NCBI RefSeq assembly: GCF_004297125.1
Contig: NZ_SCVD01000007.1
Location: 62,001 to 126,000, forward strand
Reading direction: 5' to 3'
Source of the DNA: Phenylobacterium sp.
GTDB taxonomy: Bacteria > Pseudomonadota > Alphaproteobacteria > Caulobacterales > Caulobacteraceae
DNA: 64,000 bases
In this document: positions 45,425-57,392 of the stretch, piece by piece
How positions within the stretch are numbered: the stretch's first letter is position 1
Layout: every line of letters starts with the position of its first letter
Program-made: the position numbers and the translations under genes
Notes under the pieces: generated by a model
The model's database searches: none
What the model saw: the letters and a program-made list of their open reading frames with translations, nothing else
Told to the model about the DNA's origin: nothing

Positions 45425-46290
45425 TTGACTTGCGTCTGCCGGTCCAGCTCCTCAAGAAATCCGACCGCAGCGGTGAGAAAGGCGTCGTTGCGATCGCCCG
45501 CCACCATGTGCGACGCGCCCGCGACATCGGTGAACCTTGCGTTGGGAAGCTGCGCGACGAAGGTCTCCGCCGCTTCCCGAGAAACCAGTTCGCTCAGCCG
45601 GCCCCGGATGAGATGCACCGGAAGCGTCAACGCGGGCAATCGGGCTTGGAACGCGTCGGCATCCCGCAAGGATCGGCCGCGATGGACGCCGGAGACAAAG
45701 CCGGGGTCCCAATGCCAGCGGAGCCGACCGTCGTCCCCCTGCCGCAGGTTCTTGGCCAGTCCAGAGAGATCCGCTGGCCGCGGACGGTGAGGCAGATAGG
45801 CCGCAATGACCTCAGCGGCCTCTTCGAGGCTGCCAAATCCTTGGGCGACATGGGCGCTCATGAACTCCATGACCTTGGCGGCCCCGTTCGGGTCCATGCT
45901 CGGAACGATGTCGACCAGGGTGATCGAGCTGAAGCCGCCGGGCGCGATCTCGGCCTCCGCGTACAGTCCAGCGAGCCCGCCGAGCGACGCGCCGATCAGC
46001 GCCGGACGGCCACCCATCGCGCGCGCGACCTCCGCGAGATCTCCCGCGAACCGCTCAATCCCATAGTCGCCCGTCGGTGACCAGCCGCTGTCGCCATGGC
46101 CGCGGAGGTCGAGGGTGACCACTTCCCAGCCCCGATCCGCAAGCGCCGCCGCGGTCTTCGCCCAGGCATGCCGAGTCTGGCCGCCGCCGTGCGCCATGAG
46201 GACGGAGCCGCGCCTCGGCTGACCATACCGGTCTGCGGCGAGGTCCAGACCGTCGCTGCTTCTGAAGACAGCTGGGCTCGGTTCATTCAT
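45415..46290 (-). CDS. alpha/beta hydrolase
   Basis: The 291-residue protein has the oxyanion HGGGQ region, nucleophile Ser in IGASLGGLAG (near 101), an acid in the HLIRGRLSELV region and catalytic His in GASHMVAGDRN. Likely substrates are esters or lactones; by context it could open a Baeyer-Villiger lactone. It is divergent from the enoyl-CoA hydratase gene. Its paralogue at 63.4 kb is internally deleted. Confidence 0.85.
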   Translation of the reverse strand: MNEPSPAVFRSSDGLDLAADRYGQPRRGSVLMAHGGGQTRHAWAKTAAALADRGWEVVTLDLRGHGDSGWSPTGDYGIERFAGDLAEVARAMGGRPALIGASLGGLAGLYAEAEIAPGGFSSITLVDIVPSMDPNGAAKVMEFMSAHVAQGFGSLEEAAEVIAAYLPHRPRPADLSGLAKNLRQGDDGRLRWHWDPGFVSGVHRGRSLRDADAFQARLPALTLPVHLIRGRLSELVSREAAETFVAQLPNARFTDVAGASHMVAGDRNDAFLTAAVGFLEELDRQTQVNDG

Positions 46291-46429
46291 AGGTGGTTCT
46301 CACGTTTGCGCATGCCCCGACAGCTTCGCGGGTCGACAAGGTGCGCGAGCAGCCCCTAGCCAACAAGAGCGCCATATCCCGCTTTGCGTCCTGCAGCTAG
46401 CTAGCGTAGCATGAACGTGCCATCAGAAA

Positions 46430-46441
46430 ACACATATGTGT
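46430..46441. promoter_or_regulatory. palindrome ACACATATGTGT
   Basis: A perfect 12-base palindrome ten bases before the hydratase ATG, in the divergent hydrolase/hydratase promoter. Related sequences occur at 53316-53349 and 63226-63240, so it is a candidate operator of the local IclR regulator. Confidence 0.5.
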
Positions 46442-46451
46442 CGGAGCATGC

Positions 46452-47261
46452 ATGGGCGAGGTCGTCAATTTCGAGCGGCGCAGACACGTGGCGATCGTCA
46501 CGCTCAATCGCCCCGAGGCGCTCAACGCCATCTCACCCGAGATGCTCGTTCGCCTGGCCGAGGCCTGGACCCGGGTGCGAGACGACCAGGAGATCCGCGT
46601 CGCCGTCGTGACCGGCGCCGGCGACAGGGCGTTCTGTTCAGGGGCCGACCTGGGAAGGTTCATCCCCCTGATGAGCCGCGCTCGCCCGCCCGAAGACGAG
46701 TGGGACCGACGTGTCCTGGCGGACCGGGACATGCTCGGCACAGGGCTTCTGCGGACCTTCGATGTGGTCAAGCCGGTGATCGCGGCGATCAACGGCCATG
46801 CGATCGCGGGCGGCATGGAACTCGCCCAAGGCACGGACCTTCGTGTCGCGTCCGACACGGCCAAACTCGGCGTGCAGGAGGTCAAATGGGCCATTTTTCC
46901 CGGGGGCGGCTCGACCGTGCGGTTACCACGCCAGGTTCCATATGCGCGCGCCATGGAGTTGTTGCTGACCGGCGACCTGATCACCGCCGCGGAGGCGCTT
47001 GAGTGGGGCTTCCTTAACCGGGTTGTGCCGCAGGGCGAAGTCCTGCCCGCCGCGCTCGAACTGGCCGAGCGCATCGCGGCGAACGGCCCGATCGCTGTGC
47101 AGGCGATCCGCCGGTCCGCCCGAGCCTGTCTGGGGCGCCCAGAAGCCGACGCCATGCAGATCGAGTCCGAAATGGCGGCGCCAGTCTTTCGCACCGAGGA
47201 TGCGCGGGAGGGTCCGCTCGCCTTCATGCAGAAGCGTAGACCTGTCTTCAACGGCCGTTGA
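46452..47261 (+). CDS. enoyl-CoA hydratase/isomerase
   Basis: The 269-residue protein is a crotonase: NRPEALNAIS, FCSGADLGRF (oxyanion loop), NGHAIAGGMELAQGTDLRVAS and the acid region EVKWAIFPGGGSTVRLPR. The hydratase Glu pair is not clearly conserved, so isomerase or hydrolase activity is possible. GGAG precedes the ATG. First of a three-gene operon. Confidence 0.85.
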   Translation: MGEVVNFERRRHVAIVTLNRPEALNAISPEMLVRLAEAWTRVRDDQEIRVAVVTGAGDRAFCSGADLGRFIPLMSRARPPEDEWDRRVLADRDMLGTGLLRTFDVVKPVIAAINGHAIAGGMELAQGTDLRVASDTAKLGVQEVKWAIFPGGGSTVRLPRQVPYARAMELLLTGDLITAAEALEWGFLNRVVPQGEVLPAALELAERIAANGPIAVQAIRRSARACLGRPEADAMQIESEMAAPVFRTEDAREGPLAFMQKRRPVFNGR

Positions 47262-47306
47262 TCCTCCACCCCGGCCATCGCCCGTTCGCAAAAGGACCCC
47301 CAAAAC

Positions 47307-48449
47307 ATGGCGTTGCACAGCCGCATCTGCGAAGTCTTCGGCATCAAGTATCCGATCGTCCTGGCCGGCATGGGCGGCGCCAGCGTGCCCCGTCTGGCGG
47401 CGGCCGTCTCGAACGCCGGGGGCCTGGGCGTCCTCGGGGCCGCGGCTTGCGCGCCGGAGGAGCTGCGCGCCTGGATCCGCGAGGTGAGATCCCTCACCGA
47501 TAAGCCCTTCGGCGTCGACACCTTGCTGCCGGCCTCGGTGCGCCGCGACGTCGCAGATGCGGCGGCGGTCTCCGGCGACCGCGCCAAGCCGTCCTCGATG
47601 GAGCTGATCGGCGACTACCGGGCCTTCGCGGCGGATTTCATGCGCGCGGAAGGCCTTGAGCAGGTGGCGCGCGCGCGCGAACCCGCGAACGGCGAGGCGC
47701 ACGGCGGCCCAGCGTTTTTCTCGAAGGAGTTCTTCGAGGCGCAGATGGAGGTGGTGGTCGAGGAGAAGGTCCCGGTCTATGCGGCCGGGTTGGGAAATCC
47801 CGGCCCCTGGATGGATCGGCTGAAGGCCAACGGCACCAAGGTGATGGCGGTGATCGGCTCAGTAAAACACGCGCTGCAGGTCGCTGCCTCCGGCATCGAT
47901 GTCGTCGTCGCCCAGGGCCATGACGGAGGCGGGCACAATTCGCCAATCGGAACCATGGCGCTGATCCCCCAGGTCGTCGACGCCATGGCCGGCCGGATGC
48001 CGGTGCTCGGGGCCGGCGGGATCACCGATGGCCGTGGCGTGGCCGCCGCCATGATGCTGGGCGCCGAGGGCGCCTGGGTCGGCACCGCGTTCCTGGCCAC
48101 CGAAGAGGCCGGGATCCAGCAGTTCCAGAAGGAAGTCCTGGTGGAGTACGGCGACGGAGACACGGTGGTGTCGAAGTCGGTCACCGGCAAGCCGGCGCGG
48201 ATCATCCGCAACAAATGGGCGCAGGCTTGGGTCGATGCCGACAAGCAACCCCTGCCGATGCCATTCCAGTCGATGATCGCAGGACCCGTGCTGGCCGCCG
48301 CGACCCGCGACCAGCGCAAGGACATCGCCCCGGGATTCGCCGGCCAGGGCATCGGTTTGATCAAGGCGATCCGCCCGGCGCGAGAGGTCCTGGAGGATCT
48401 CGTCAGCGGGGCGGAGCAGGCTCTGTCCCGAGCCGACCGTTTCCGCTGA
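47307..48449 (+). CDS. nitronate monooxygenase/2-nitropropane dioxygenase family enzyme
   Basis: The 380-residue FMN protein has the TIM-barrel start YPIVLAGMGGASVPRLAAAVSNAGGLGVLG, the phosphate and catalytic region VVVAQGHDGGGH and PVLGAGGITDGRGVAAAMMLGAEGAWVGTAF. Family members oxidise nitronates or act as enoyl reductase-like flavoproteins in catabolic clusters. Substrate unknown here. Confidence 0.85.
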   Translation: MALHSRICEVFGIKYPIVLAGMGGASVPRLAAAVSNAGGLGVLGAAACAPEELRAWIREVRSLTDKPFGVDTLLPASVRRDVADAAAVSGDRAKPSSMELIGDYRAFAADFMRAEGLEQVARAREPANGEAHGGPAFFSKEFFEAQMEVVVEEKVPVYAAGLGNPGPWMDRLKANGTKVMAVIGSVKHALQVAASGIDVVVAQGHDGGGHNSPIGTMALIPQVVDAMAGRMPVLGAGGITDGRGVAAAMMLGAEGAWVGTAFLATEEAGIQQFQKEVLVEYGDGDTVVSKSVTGKPARIIRNKWAQAWVDADKQPLPMPFQSMIAGPVLAAATRDQRKDIAPGFAGQGIGLIKAIRPAREVLEDLVSGAEQALSRADRFR

Positions 48450-48466
48450 AGCTGAAAGGAACATCG

Positions 48467-48910
48467 ATGGTCCCGCGCAGAATGCCTGAATTCCACGCCG
48501 AGATGGTCGAGGGCTTCATGGCCTCGAGCAATCGGATGACCGGTCTGCCGGAGTTCCTCGGCCTGAAGATCACGGGCATGGAGCCGGGCCGATTGACTGC
48601 GGAGATGGCCGTTGACCCCAAGCTGCTCACCGGCTTCGGCAACATGCACGGGGGCGTCCTGTCGGCGGCCTGCGACCATGTGTTGGGATGCGTCTGCTAT
48701 CCACACATGGAGAAGGGCCAATGGGCGGCCACCACGGAATTCAAGATCAATCTTCTGGCCCCGGTCAGTCGCGGGACGGTCACGGCGCACGCGGAGATCA
48801 TCTCGATGACCAAGCAGACCGCGGTCGTCCGGATCGAGATGGAGAATGAGGGTCGGCTCTGCTGTTCGGCGCAAGGCACTGTCCTGATCCAGAACCCCCG
48901 GCCCGCCTGA
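48467..48910 (+). CDS. PaaI-like hotdog acyl-CoA thioesterase
   Basis: The 147-residue protein has the hotdog signature NMHGGVLSAACDHVLG with ATTEFKINLLAPVSRGTVTAHAEI. It would release CoA from stalled intermediates. AAAGGA precedes the ATG. Last of the plus-strand operon and convergent with the IclR gene. Confidence 0.8.
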   Translation: MVPRRMPEFHAEMVEGFMASSNRMTGLPEFLGLKITGMEPGRLTAEMAVDPKLLTGFGNMHGGVLSAACDHVLGCVCYPHMEKGQWAATTEFKINLLAPVSRGTVTAHAEIISMTKQTAVVRIEMENEGRLCCSAQGTVLIQNPRPA

Positions 48911-48926
48911 CACCGCCCGGCGTCGG

Positions 48927-49709
48927 TCAAGCGGTCTTCTCAATCAAGCTACGGGCCGGCTCGCCAAGGTGGCCCAGGGCGCCGCGCATGATCCGGAGCA
49001 GTTCGGGGCGCCGCCCCCGGAAGAGGTCCTTCGGGGCGGCCAGGCCCAGCGCCAGGGGCCGCGCTGGGGGACCGATCGCGAGCGGAATGGCCAGCATCGC
49101 CGCCTGAGGATTCACCAGTCCGGAGTTGAACGCGTGTCCGCGCGCGGCGACCTGGGCCACCTCCGCGGCGACATCCTGCGGGCGCGGCGCGACCTCGTCG
49201 CCGTCCCAGACCGCGAGCGCCTCGGCGATCAACTGCGCCCGGCGATCCGGGGTCTCCATCGCCAGCAGCGCGCTCCCGAGAGTCGAACGGGCAAGGCAGC
49301 GCCGCGTCCCGGCCTTGACGTGGTACCGGATCGGCGTCGTGCCCTCGATCACGCGCACATACTGGCAATAGCCGCCGCTCGCCGCGCCCAGCACCACGGT
49401 CATCTGGGTTTGCTCCGCGATCTCGCGCATCTGTTGCTGGATGCGCCGCAGCGGAAGGATCTCGTCCCCGACCCAGTGCCCAAGCAGTGACACCCGGATG
49501 GAAGGGAAGAAGGTCTTGTCTTCGGCGGAAAATTCCAGATAGCCGAGGTCGGCGAGGCTGCGGAGTAGCGCGCCGGTGCTGGAATGGGGATAGCCTAGCG
49601 CCACGGCCACGTCTTGGATATGCGCGGGCCGGCGCACTTCGTCGAAATATTCGAAGATCTCCAGCGTCCGGGCCGCGGATTTGACGATGGACGGATCGGG
49701 CTTCGGCAT
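48927..49709 (-). CDS. IclR-family regulator
   Basis: The 260-residue protein has an IclR winged helix (SAARTLEIFEYFDEV, VALGYPHSSTGALLRSLADLGYL) and the effector domain (VRVIEGTTPIRYHVKAGTRRCLARSTLGSALLA, FNSGLVNPQAAMLAIPL). It is last in the minus-strand operon with fadH-like, MaoC and CMD genes, and probably controls the catabolic cluster in response to a small aromatic or cyclic acid or CoA ester. Confidence 0.9.
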   Translation of the reverse strand: MPKPDPSIVKSAARTLEIFEYFDEVRRPAHIQDVAVALGYPHSSTGALLRSLADLGYLEFSAEDKTFFPSIRVSLLGHWVGDEILPLRRIQQQMREIAEQTQMTVVLGAASGGYCQYVRVIEGTTPIRYHVKAGTRRCLARSTLGSALLAMETPDRRAQLIAEALAVWDGDEVAPRPQDVAAEVAQVAARGHAFNSGLVNPQAAMLAIPLAIGPPARPLALGLAAPKDLFRGRRPELLRIMRGALGHLGEPARSLIEKTA

Positions 49710-49732
49710 GCTTTCAGATCCTGGGCGCCCGC

Positions 49733-52627
<2,895 letters not shown>

Positions 52628-52631
<4 letters not shown>

Positions 52632-53245
52632 GGGGCCTCGCGCGTTGGGGATGGCTGGCTCAAAGGCTGCGGCGCCCTGCCATCCGGCGGCCACGCTTCG
52701 ACGCCCTCCTCCAAAGGAATCCGCAGACTCTTGAGGAGCTGAGAAAACATGGTCCAGTTGCCGATGGCGACCACCAGCTCGATCCGCTCGGCGTCCGTCG
52801 CCAGGTGGCGGCAGCAGGTTTCCCAGGTCGCGTCGTCGATCATGCCTCTATCGAGGGTGTCGTCGGTGGCCTGCAGCACCGCCCGGTCGGCCTCGGTGAG
52901 GTTCGGCGCGCCCTGCCAGTCCCGCGTTGCGGCCAGGTCGGCTTCAGGAATCTCGAGGCCACGGGCCACGCGCCAGTGCTGGGTCCATTCATAGACCGAG
53001 CCGGTCCGCCAGCCGATCCGCATGATGATCAGCTCGCGCAGTCTCGCATCGAGCCTGTTGCCGCGGAAAAGCAGCGTGGTGAGGGTCGAGGCCAGTTCCT
53101 CAGCGACGTCAGGATGCCGCAGCAAGACCCGGAAGACGCTGAGCGGCGCCATCTGCTCGGATACGCCCGCGGCGCTTGCCGCGGCTTTCGCCTGGGCCAG
53201 ACTGAGAAGATCGACCCTCGCTCCACTGGCGGCCATCGCGTTCAA
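52628..53245 (-). CDS. carboxymuconolactone decarboxylase-family protein
   Basis: The 205-residue protein has the CMD/AhpD fold (LDARLRELIIMRIGWRTGSVYEWTQHWRVARG) but lacks the CxxC of peroxidases, as in a subgroup of catabolic clusters. Function unknown; perhaps a decarboxylase or isomerase. First gene of the minus-strand operon; an alternative Met lies at 53236. Confidence 0.85.
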
Positions 53246-53315
53246 TCCCTGTCAGGAGACGGTGTGCGGCAATCCGCAGATCGTCAGCCTGCACCCTCCG
53301 ATCGCTCATTGCCAT

Positions 53316-53349
53316 AACAGATATGAGTTGACTACGACAGATACGTGTT
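53316..53349. promoter_or_regulatory. divergent operator repeats
   Basis: AACAGATATGAGTT (53316-53329) and GACAGATACGTGTT (53336-53349) are direct repeats 20 bases apart in the 135-base divergent promoter between the CMD and alcohol dehydrogenase operons. They resemble ACACATATGTGT at 46430. Confidence 0.5.
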
Positions 53350-53380
53350 ACGATTGTGGGTGCGAAGTGGAGTTCCGCCC

Positions 53381-54475
53381 GTGATCCCGGCTACGACATT
53401 TGCGATGGTTCAAACGGCGCCGCGCCGCTTGGAGATGCGCGATCTTCCGGTCCCCGAGATCGAAGCCGACAGCGCGATCCTTCGCATCGAGGCCTGCGGG
53501 ATCTGCGGCAGCGACTACGAGCAGTTCGAAGGTGTGCTGAAAACGCCGATGCCGGTCATCCCCGGACATGAGCCGGTGGGGATCATTGAAGCCATCGGCG
53601 ACAAGGCTGCCCGCCGATGGGGGGTCGATGTCGGCGACCGGGTGGCCGTCGAGACCATGCTGTCCTGCCACAGCTGCGACACCTGCCTCGGGGGCCGCTA
53701 TCACCTTTGCGCTGACCGCCAGATCTACTCTTACATCCCGCTCACCAACCAGCCCGGCCTCTGGGGCGCGTACGCCCAGTACATGTACCTGGCGCCCAAC
53801 ACGATCGTACACCGGATGGACAAGTCCTTGCCGGCCGAGCTCGCCGTGATGTTCAACCCGCTGGGCGCAGGTTTCCGCTGGGCTGTGGAGATTCCTCAGA
53901 CTCAGGTGGGCGACACGGTGGTCATCCTCGGCCCCGGGCAAAGGGGCCTCGCCAGCGTCATCGCCGCCCGTCAGGCCGGGGCGGGGAAGATCATCGTCAC
54001 AGGCATGGCTGCGGATGCGCGGAAACTCGACCTGGCCCGGACTTTCGGGGCGCATCACACCATCGACGTTCAGAACGAGAACGCCATCGAACGCATCAAG
54101 GAACTGACCGGCGGCCGGGGCGCCGACGTGGTCGTTGAGGTGACGTCCTACGCCACCGACCCGGTACGCGAGGCCCTGAGCTATGTGCGCGCCGGCGGGA
54201 CGATCGTCCTGGCCGGGGTGAAAGGGTTCAAACCCATACCGGACTTCGTCTCCGACCTGATCGTCTTCAAGGAAATCACCATCAAGGGGGCGATCGGTGT
54301 CACCTCATCGGGGTATCGCAAGGCCATCGACCTGATCGAAGCGCGGTCGCTGCCCCTTGAGCTGATGCACACTCACGACTTCGCGTTGGAGGACGCGGAG
54401 CTGGCCATCCGGACGCTCGCGCGCCAGGTGGACGGCGATGAGTCCATCCATTCCTGCCTGATCCCGCCCATCTAG
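53381..54475 (+). CDS. zinc-dependent alcohol dehydrogenase
   Basis: The 364-residue medium-chain dehydrogenase has catalytic zinc residues in [13 protein letters not shown] and [12 protein letters not shown], the structural-zinc region ([15 protein letters not shown]) and the Rossmann region [18 protein letters not shown]. It would oxidise the alcohol made by a P450 to a ketone. GTG at 53381 has a GGAG; the in-frame ATG at 53405 has none. Confidence 0.85.
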   Translation: MIPATTFAMVQTAPRRLEMRDLPVPEIEADSAILRIEACGICGSDYEQFEGVLKTPMPVIPGHEPVGIIEAIGDKAARRWGVDVGDRVAVETMLSCHSCDTCLGGRYHLCADRQIYSYIPLTNQPGLWGAYAQYMYLAPNTIVHRMDKSLPAELAVMFNPLGAGFRWAVEIPQTQVGDTVVILGPGQRGLASVIAARQAGAGKIIVTGMAADARKLDLARTFGAHHTIDVQNENAIERIKELTGGRGADVVVEVTSYATDPVREALSYVRAGGTIVLAGVKGFKPIPDFVSDLIVFKEITIKGAIGVTSSGYRKAIDLIEARSLPLELMHTHDFALEDAELAIRTLARQVDGDESIHSCLIPPI

Positions 54476-54536
54476 CCCACCCGTGACATATCGCACCGCG
54501 GGACGCCGAAGAGGCGCCCGGAAACCCGGAGGAACC

Positions 54537-55703
54537 GTGAGCTTCAGCGACAAGGCGGCGATCGTCGGCATCGGTGAGACGGAGTATGTCAAGGGGTCCG
54601 AACGCACCGCCGTGGACCTCATGCTGGAGGCGGCGCGCAAGGCCATCGCCGACGCCGGGCTGCGGCCATCGGACATCGACGGCATGGTGCCGCCGCCGAT
54701 CTACACCACCTCCGAGGAGCTGGCCGCGAACCTGGGCGTCGATGTGCTCCGTTACGCCTCGACGGTCCACATGGGCGGGGCGAGCCCGACAACGGCGCTT
54801 CAGAACGCAGCCATGGCCGTGGCCGCCGGCATTGCTGACAATGTGCTCGTGGTGCTGGGCTGGAACGGCTACTCCGCGCTCCGCCCCAAGCCAGGCCGGC
54901 CGCCGCAGCGGGCCATGAACATGAACACCCTGACCCGCACCATCCAGGGCTTCTACATGCCCTATGGCGTGATGATGCCGGCGCAGATGTATTCCTGGAT
55001 CGCGACGCGCCACCAGCAACTCTACGGCGTGCCCGACCAAGCGATGGGGGAAGTCGCCCTGGCCTGCCGGGCCCACGCCCAGCTGAACCCGAACGCCATG
55101 ACCTACGGCCGGCCGCTGGACATGGAAGAGTACCTGAACGCGCGGTGGATCTCCGAACCCTTCCGTCTTTACGACTGCTGTCTCGAGACAGACGGCGCCT
55201 GCGCGGTCGTCGTCACCAGCGCCGAACGGGCTCGAGACATGCCGCACCGACCGGTGCTGATCGCCGGCGCGGCCGAAGGCCATCCCTATCCCGCCGACGA
55301 CATTCCTTCCCGTCCCGACATGCTGAAGATCGGTCTCGCCTACGCCGCGCCGCGGGCGTTCGAGATGGCCGGCGTCTCGGCCCGGGACATGGACTTCCTG
55401 CAGGTCTACGACTGCTTCACCTATGTGGTCCTCCTGCAGCTTGAAGCGCTGGGGTTCAGCGAGCCCGGCGCCATCCATGACTTCGTGAAGGATGGTCAAA
55501 TCCAGCTGGGTGGCCGCTATCCCCTGAACACCCACGGGGGGCTCCTCAGCGAAGCGCATGTCTGGGGCCTCAATCACGTCCTCGAAGCGGTCAGGCAGCT
55601 GCGTGGCGACGCCGGCCCGCGTCAGGTTCCCGGCGCCAAATTGGGCCTGGTCACCGGCTGGGGCGATCTTGGCGACGGCAGCCTGGCGATCCTGAGGACC
55701 TGA
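54537..55703 (+). CDS. thiolase/SCP2-type acyl-CoA acyltransferase
   Basis: The 388-residue protein is a thiolase of the SCP-x/Ltp type: [52 protein letters not shown] and [25 protein letters not shown]. In the first region no clear nucleophilic Cys lies where thiolases place it, so aldolase-type cleavage (as Ltp2 with a DUF35 partner) is possible. GTG start with GGAGG. The DUF35 gene starts on its last base. Confidence 0.85.
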   Translation: MSFSDKAAIVGIGETEYVKGSERTAVDLMLEAARKAIADAGLRPSDIDGMVPPPIYTTSEELAANLGVDVLRYASTVHMGGASPTTALQNAAMAVAAGIADNVLVVLGWNGYSALRPKPGRPPQRAMNMNTLTRTIQGFYMPYGVMMPAQMYSWIATRHQQLYGVPDQAMGEVALACRAHAQLNPNAMTYGRPLDMEEYLNARWISEPFRLYDCCLETDGACAVVVTSAERARDMPHRPVLIAGAAEGHPYPADDIPSRPDMLKIGLAYAAPRAFEMAGVSARDMDFLQVYDCFTYVVLLQLEALGFSEPGAIHDFVKDGQIQLGGRYPLNTHGGLLSEAHVWGLNHVLEAVRQLRGDAGPRQVPGAKLGLVTGWGDLGDGSLAILRT

Positions 55704-56152
55704 TGGCGATGCAACCCCCCACCGTTCCCGCGCCGCTTCCGCGCACCCAGGACCCGATGGACGAGGCGTTCTGGCAGCAATGCCAGGATGGTCGCCTGCG
55801 CTTTCAGAGGTGCGACCATTGTCGAGCCTGGCGGTTCCTGCCGCGGTACATGTGCGCCCAATGTGGGTCACCCGACTTCGCCTGGACCCCGGTCCGGGGA
55901 ACCGGCAGCCTGTACTCCTGGACCATCACCCACCAGGCGCTACATCCCGCCTTCGCCGCGGACATCCCCTACATCGCCGCCCTGGTGGAGCTCGACGAGG
56001 GCGTGCGGATGGCGACTCGATTGCTGAACTGCGACCGCAGCGCGCTCCAGCTCGGCCTTCGCGTCGAATTGGTCTTCCAAGTGATCGGGGATGGCTTCCA
56101 GCTGCCTTGTTTCCAGCCCCTGGGGACGCTCGCGGCCAGCAAGGCGGCCTGA
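55703..56152 (+). CDS. DUF35 OB-fold zinc-ribbon protein
   Basis: The 149-residue protein has a rubredoxin-like zinc ribbon (CDHCRAWRFLPRYMCAQCG) and an OB fold (GTGSLYSWTITHQALHPAF). It is the usual partner of SCP2-type thiolases, where the two form a complex. Confidence 0.9.
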   Translation: MAMQPPTVPAPLPRTQDPMDEAFWQQCQDGRLRFQRCDHCRAWRFLPRYMCAQCGSPDFAWTPVRGTGSLYSWTITHQALHPAFAADIPYIAALVELDEGVRMATRLLNCDRSALQLGLRVELVFQVIGDGFQLPCFQPLGTLAASKAA

Positions 56153-56186
56153 TGGCCACCCGTAGGCCCAGCATGAGGACCCGCCG

Positions 56187-57392
56187 ATGGACCTGACCTA
56201 CAGTCCCGAGCACCAGGCCTTCCGACAGGAGGTTCTCGACTTTCTGGACGCGCATCGCGACGCGGCGCCCAAGGGGCGCGGGGGCGCGCAGCGTCCGTCC
56301 CCAGAAGCGGTGGCCTGGCAGAAGTTGCTGATCGAGCACGGCTACGCCGCGCGGACCATCCCCAAGGAGTATGGCGGCTTTGGCGCCGCGCCGGATATCC
56401 TGAAGTCGCGGATCATCGGCGAGGCGTTCACCTATGCGGGGGTTCCGCCCGGACTGCAGAACCAGGGCATCTCGATGCTGGTTCCGACCCTGCTGGAGTT
56501 GGGGACCGAGGACCAGAAGCGGCAATGGATCGGACCGACGATCCGAGGCGAAGTCATCTGGTGCCAAGGCTATTCCGAACCGGGCTCGGGCTCGGATCTC
56601 GCCAGCCTCCAGACGCGCGCGATCGAGGACGGGGATGACTTCGTCATCAACGGCCAGAAGATCTGGACCAGCACCGCGCGCGAGGCGGACATGATCTTCT
56701 GTCTGGTCCGCACCGAGCCGGACAAGGCCAAGCACGACGGGATCAGCTACCTCATCTTTTCGATGGAGACGCCGGGCATCGAGGTTCGGCCGCTCGTGAC
56801 CATGACGGGGCGGGCGGAGTTCAACGAGACGTTCTTCACCGACGTCAGGGTTCCGAAGTCGCAGATCGTCGGAAAGCGCGGACAGGGCTGGATCGTGGCC
56901 AACACGACGCTGAAGCACGAGCGCGGAATGCTGGGCGATCCCGGTCAGCTGGAGTCCCGGTTCCAGGCGCTTGTCGAGCTGATGCGGACCGAGACCGCGG
57001 GCGGCGCGGCGATCATGGACAATCCCGTTCTGCGCGACCGCCTGGTGCGGCTACAGGCCGAGATCGCCGCCATGAAATTCAACGGGCTGCGCGTGCTCAG
57101 CGCGTCGGCCAACGGCGGGGAGGCCGGGCTGGCGCGGCTGGTCGTCAAGTTGCAGGCCTGCGAACTGGCCCACCAGATCTCCGCCCTGGGCATCGACGCC
57201 CTGGGCGAACTGGGTGTGCTCTACGATGAGGCGCCGCACCTGCGAGATCACGGCGCCTGGCAGCAAAACTACATGTTCCAGCTCGGCTTGATCATCGGCG
57301 GCGGCACTGCCCAAATCCAGAAGAACATCATCGCCGAGCGCGGGCTCGGCATGCCGCGCGAGCCGAAGCTCGCGGCGGAGGGAGCCCGCTGA
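56187..57392 (+). CDS. acyl-CoA dehydrogenase, subunit 1
   Basis: The 401-residue protein has the FAD signature WCQGYSEPGSGSDLASLQT, VINGQKIWTSTA and a C-terminus GGGTAQIQKNIIAERGLG. It resembles the heteromeric FadE pairs of steroid and terpenoid degradation. Its stop and the next ATG share one base, so the two subunits are coupled and likely form a heterotetramer. Confidence 0.9.
   Translation: MDLTYSPEHQAFRQEVLDFLDAHRDAAPKGRGGAQRPSPEAVAWQKLLIEHGYAARTIPKEYGGFGAAPDILKSRIIGEAFTYAGVPPGLQNQGISMLVPTLLELGTEDQKRQWIGPTIRGEVIWCQGYSEPGSGSDLASLQTRAIEDGDDFVINGQKIWTSTAREADMIFCLVRTEPDKAKHDGISYLIFSMETPGIEVRPLVTMTGRAEFNETFFTDVRVPKSQIVGKRGQGWIVANTTLKHERGMLGDPGQLESRFQALVELMRTETAGGAAIMDNPVLRDRLVRLQAEIAAMKFNGLRVLSASANGGEAGLARLVVKLQACELAHQISALGIDALGELGVLYDEAPHLRDHGAWQQNYMFQLGLIIGGGTAQIQKNIIAERGLGMPREPKLAAEGAR

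Noticed and set aside
48215..48466. Longer reading of the thioesterase from 48215
   Set aside because: It overlaps the nitronate monooxygenase gene for 235 bases; the ATG at 48467 has its own ribosome site.
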